Source: Planctomycetota bacterium (GTDB lineage Bacteria; Planctomycetota; GCA-002687715; DRQF01). From it: 6,553 bases of DNA. The notes below the pieces were generated by a model that searched no databases, was not told where the DNA came from, and worked only from the letters and a program-made list of their open reading frames with translations. The position numbers and the translations under genes are program-made. Shown here one piece after another: positions 6,231 to 6,553 of the stretch. The stretch lies in contig WFTN01000288.1 in NCBI GenBank assembly GCA_015485455.1, positions 1 through 6,553 of the forward strand, in the 5' to 3' direction. Every line of letters begins with the position of its first letter. Positions within the stretch are counted from its first letter, which is position 1.

Positions 6231-6553
6231 ATGGCCCTGGCTCCAGGAGGTAGTTCGTTGAATACGCTCTCATCTCGCCAGTCTGGCGCGGTTAATATCA
6301 TGTTTCTCATCATCACACTGATGCTTGCCCTCGCTGGCTGGGGCCTTTGGTTCGGTGAGAAGTCAAAGAACGAAGAATTGGCGCAAGCTGCTCAGTCCGC
6401 TGAGTTTGCGGAAAAACAGGCCGCCACTCAGATCTATCAGTTGAAGAAAGGTTTCGAGGTCTTTGCGGACGCCGTTGGGGGAGTTCCCACCGAGATTCCT
6501 GCCACTTTGCCAGAAGAGAAGCAAAGTGAGTACGAAACACTCATCGTGACGAA
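6231..6553 (+). CDS. N-terminal part of a single-span membrane protein with a coiled coil
   Basis: The open frame runs from ATG 6231 through the right edge without a stop (107 complete codons); an in-frame TAG at 6225-6227 limits the start. The N-terminus is short and polar (residues 1-20). One membrane span follows at about 21-41 (VNIMFLIITLMLALAGWGLWF). Next is an Ala/Glu/Gln/Lys-rich helix, about 43-75, with coiled-coil character, and then a Pro-rich turn (VPTEIPATLPEE, 85-96). The layout suggests an inner-membrane anchor with most of the protein outside the cytoplasm. I do not recognise the family. AAGGG (6220-6224) lies six bases before ATG 6231. TTG 6258 is a serious alternative start, because AGGAGG (6245-6250) lies seven bases before it. 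The gene diverges from coaE and has its own candidate promoter at 6052-6080. Confidence 0.8.
   Translation, partial: MALAPGGSSLNTLSSRQSGAVNIMFLIITLMLALAGWGLWFGEKSKNEELAQAAQSAEFAEKQAATQIYQLKKGFEVFADAVGGVPTEIPATLPEEKQSEYETLIVT
6245..6250 (+). promoter_or_regulatory. Consensus Shine-Dalgarno inside the annotated 5' coding region
   Basis: AGGAGG is the full Shine-Dalgarno core and is spaced seven bases from an in-frame TTG (6258-6260). It points to translation starting at 6258, nine codons after ATG 6231. Both starts keep the membrane span intact, so the two products would differ only in the short N-terminal tail. Confidence 0.5.

Overview
The window comes from a bacterial chromosome of medium GC (about half G+C by eye). 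Gene content suggests the PVC group, most likely Planctomycetota. The reasons are a coaE-rho gene pair, a Rho with a long Lys/Glu/Pro-rich N-terminal extension, and a very large exported HEAT-repeat protein carrying Trp-rich signatures that I associate with planctomycete HEAT proteins. This placement is inference from pattern memory, not from a search.

Layout. (1) Bases 1-218 hold the 3' end of a + strand gene of unknown function. (2) Bases 219-512 are a leader region with two inverted repeats and one doubtful 31-codon reading frame. (3) Bases 513-3512 encode a 999-residue secreted HEAT-repeat protein. (4) Around 3568-3606 a strong hairpin with A and T tracts on either side serves as a bidirectional terminator between convergent genes. 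(5) On the - strand, coaE (5776-5177) and rho (5163-3625) form a tight two-gene unit: dephospho-CoA kinase, then the transcription termination factor Rho. (6) Bases 5777-6230 are a divergent intergenic region with candidate promoters in both directions, an inverted repeat across the rightward -35 box, and a leader hairpin. (7) From 6231 (or 6258) to the window end is the 5' part of a + strand gene for a small-N-terminus, single-membrane-span, coiled-coil protein.

How the genes relate. coaE and rho are housekeeping genes: the last step of coenzyme A synthesis, and factor-dependent transcription termination. They are probably co-transcribed and translationally linked, not functionally linked. 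The HEAT protein and the two edge genes look like lineage-specific proteins. I see no mobile element, CRISPR array, tRNA, rRNA or toxin-antitoxin pair, and no clearly new multi-gene system. The most unusual items are the folded-looking non-HEAT segment inside the HEAT protein, the disordered Rho extension, and the regulatory-looking dyads upstream of the two exported or membrane proteins.
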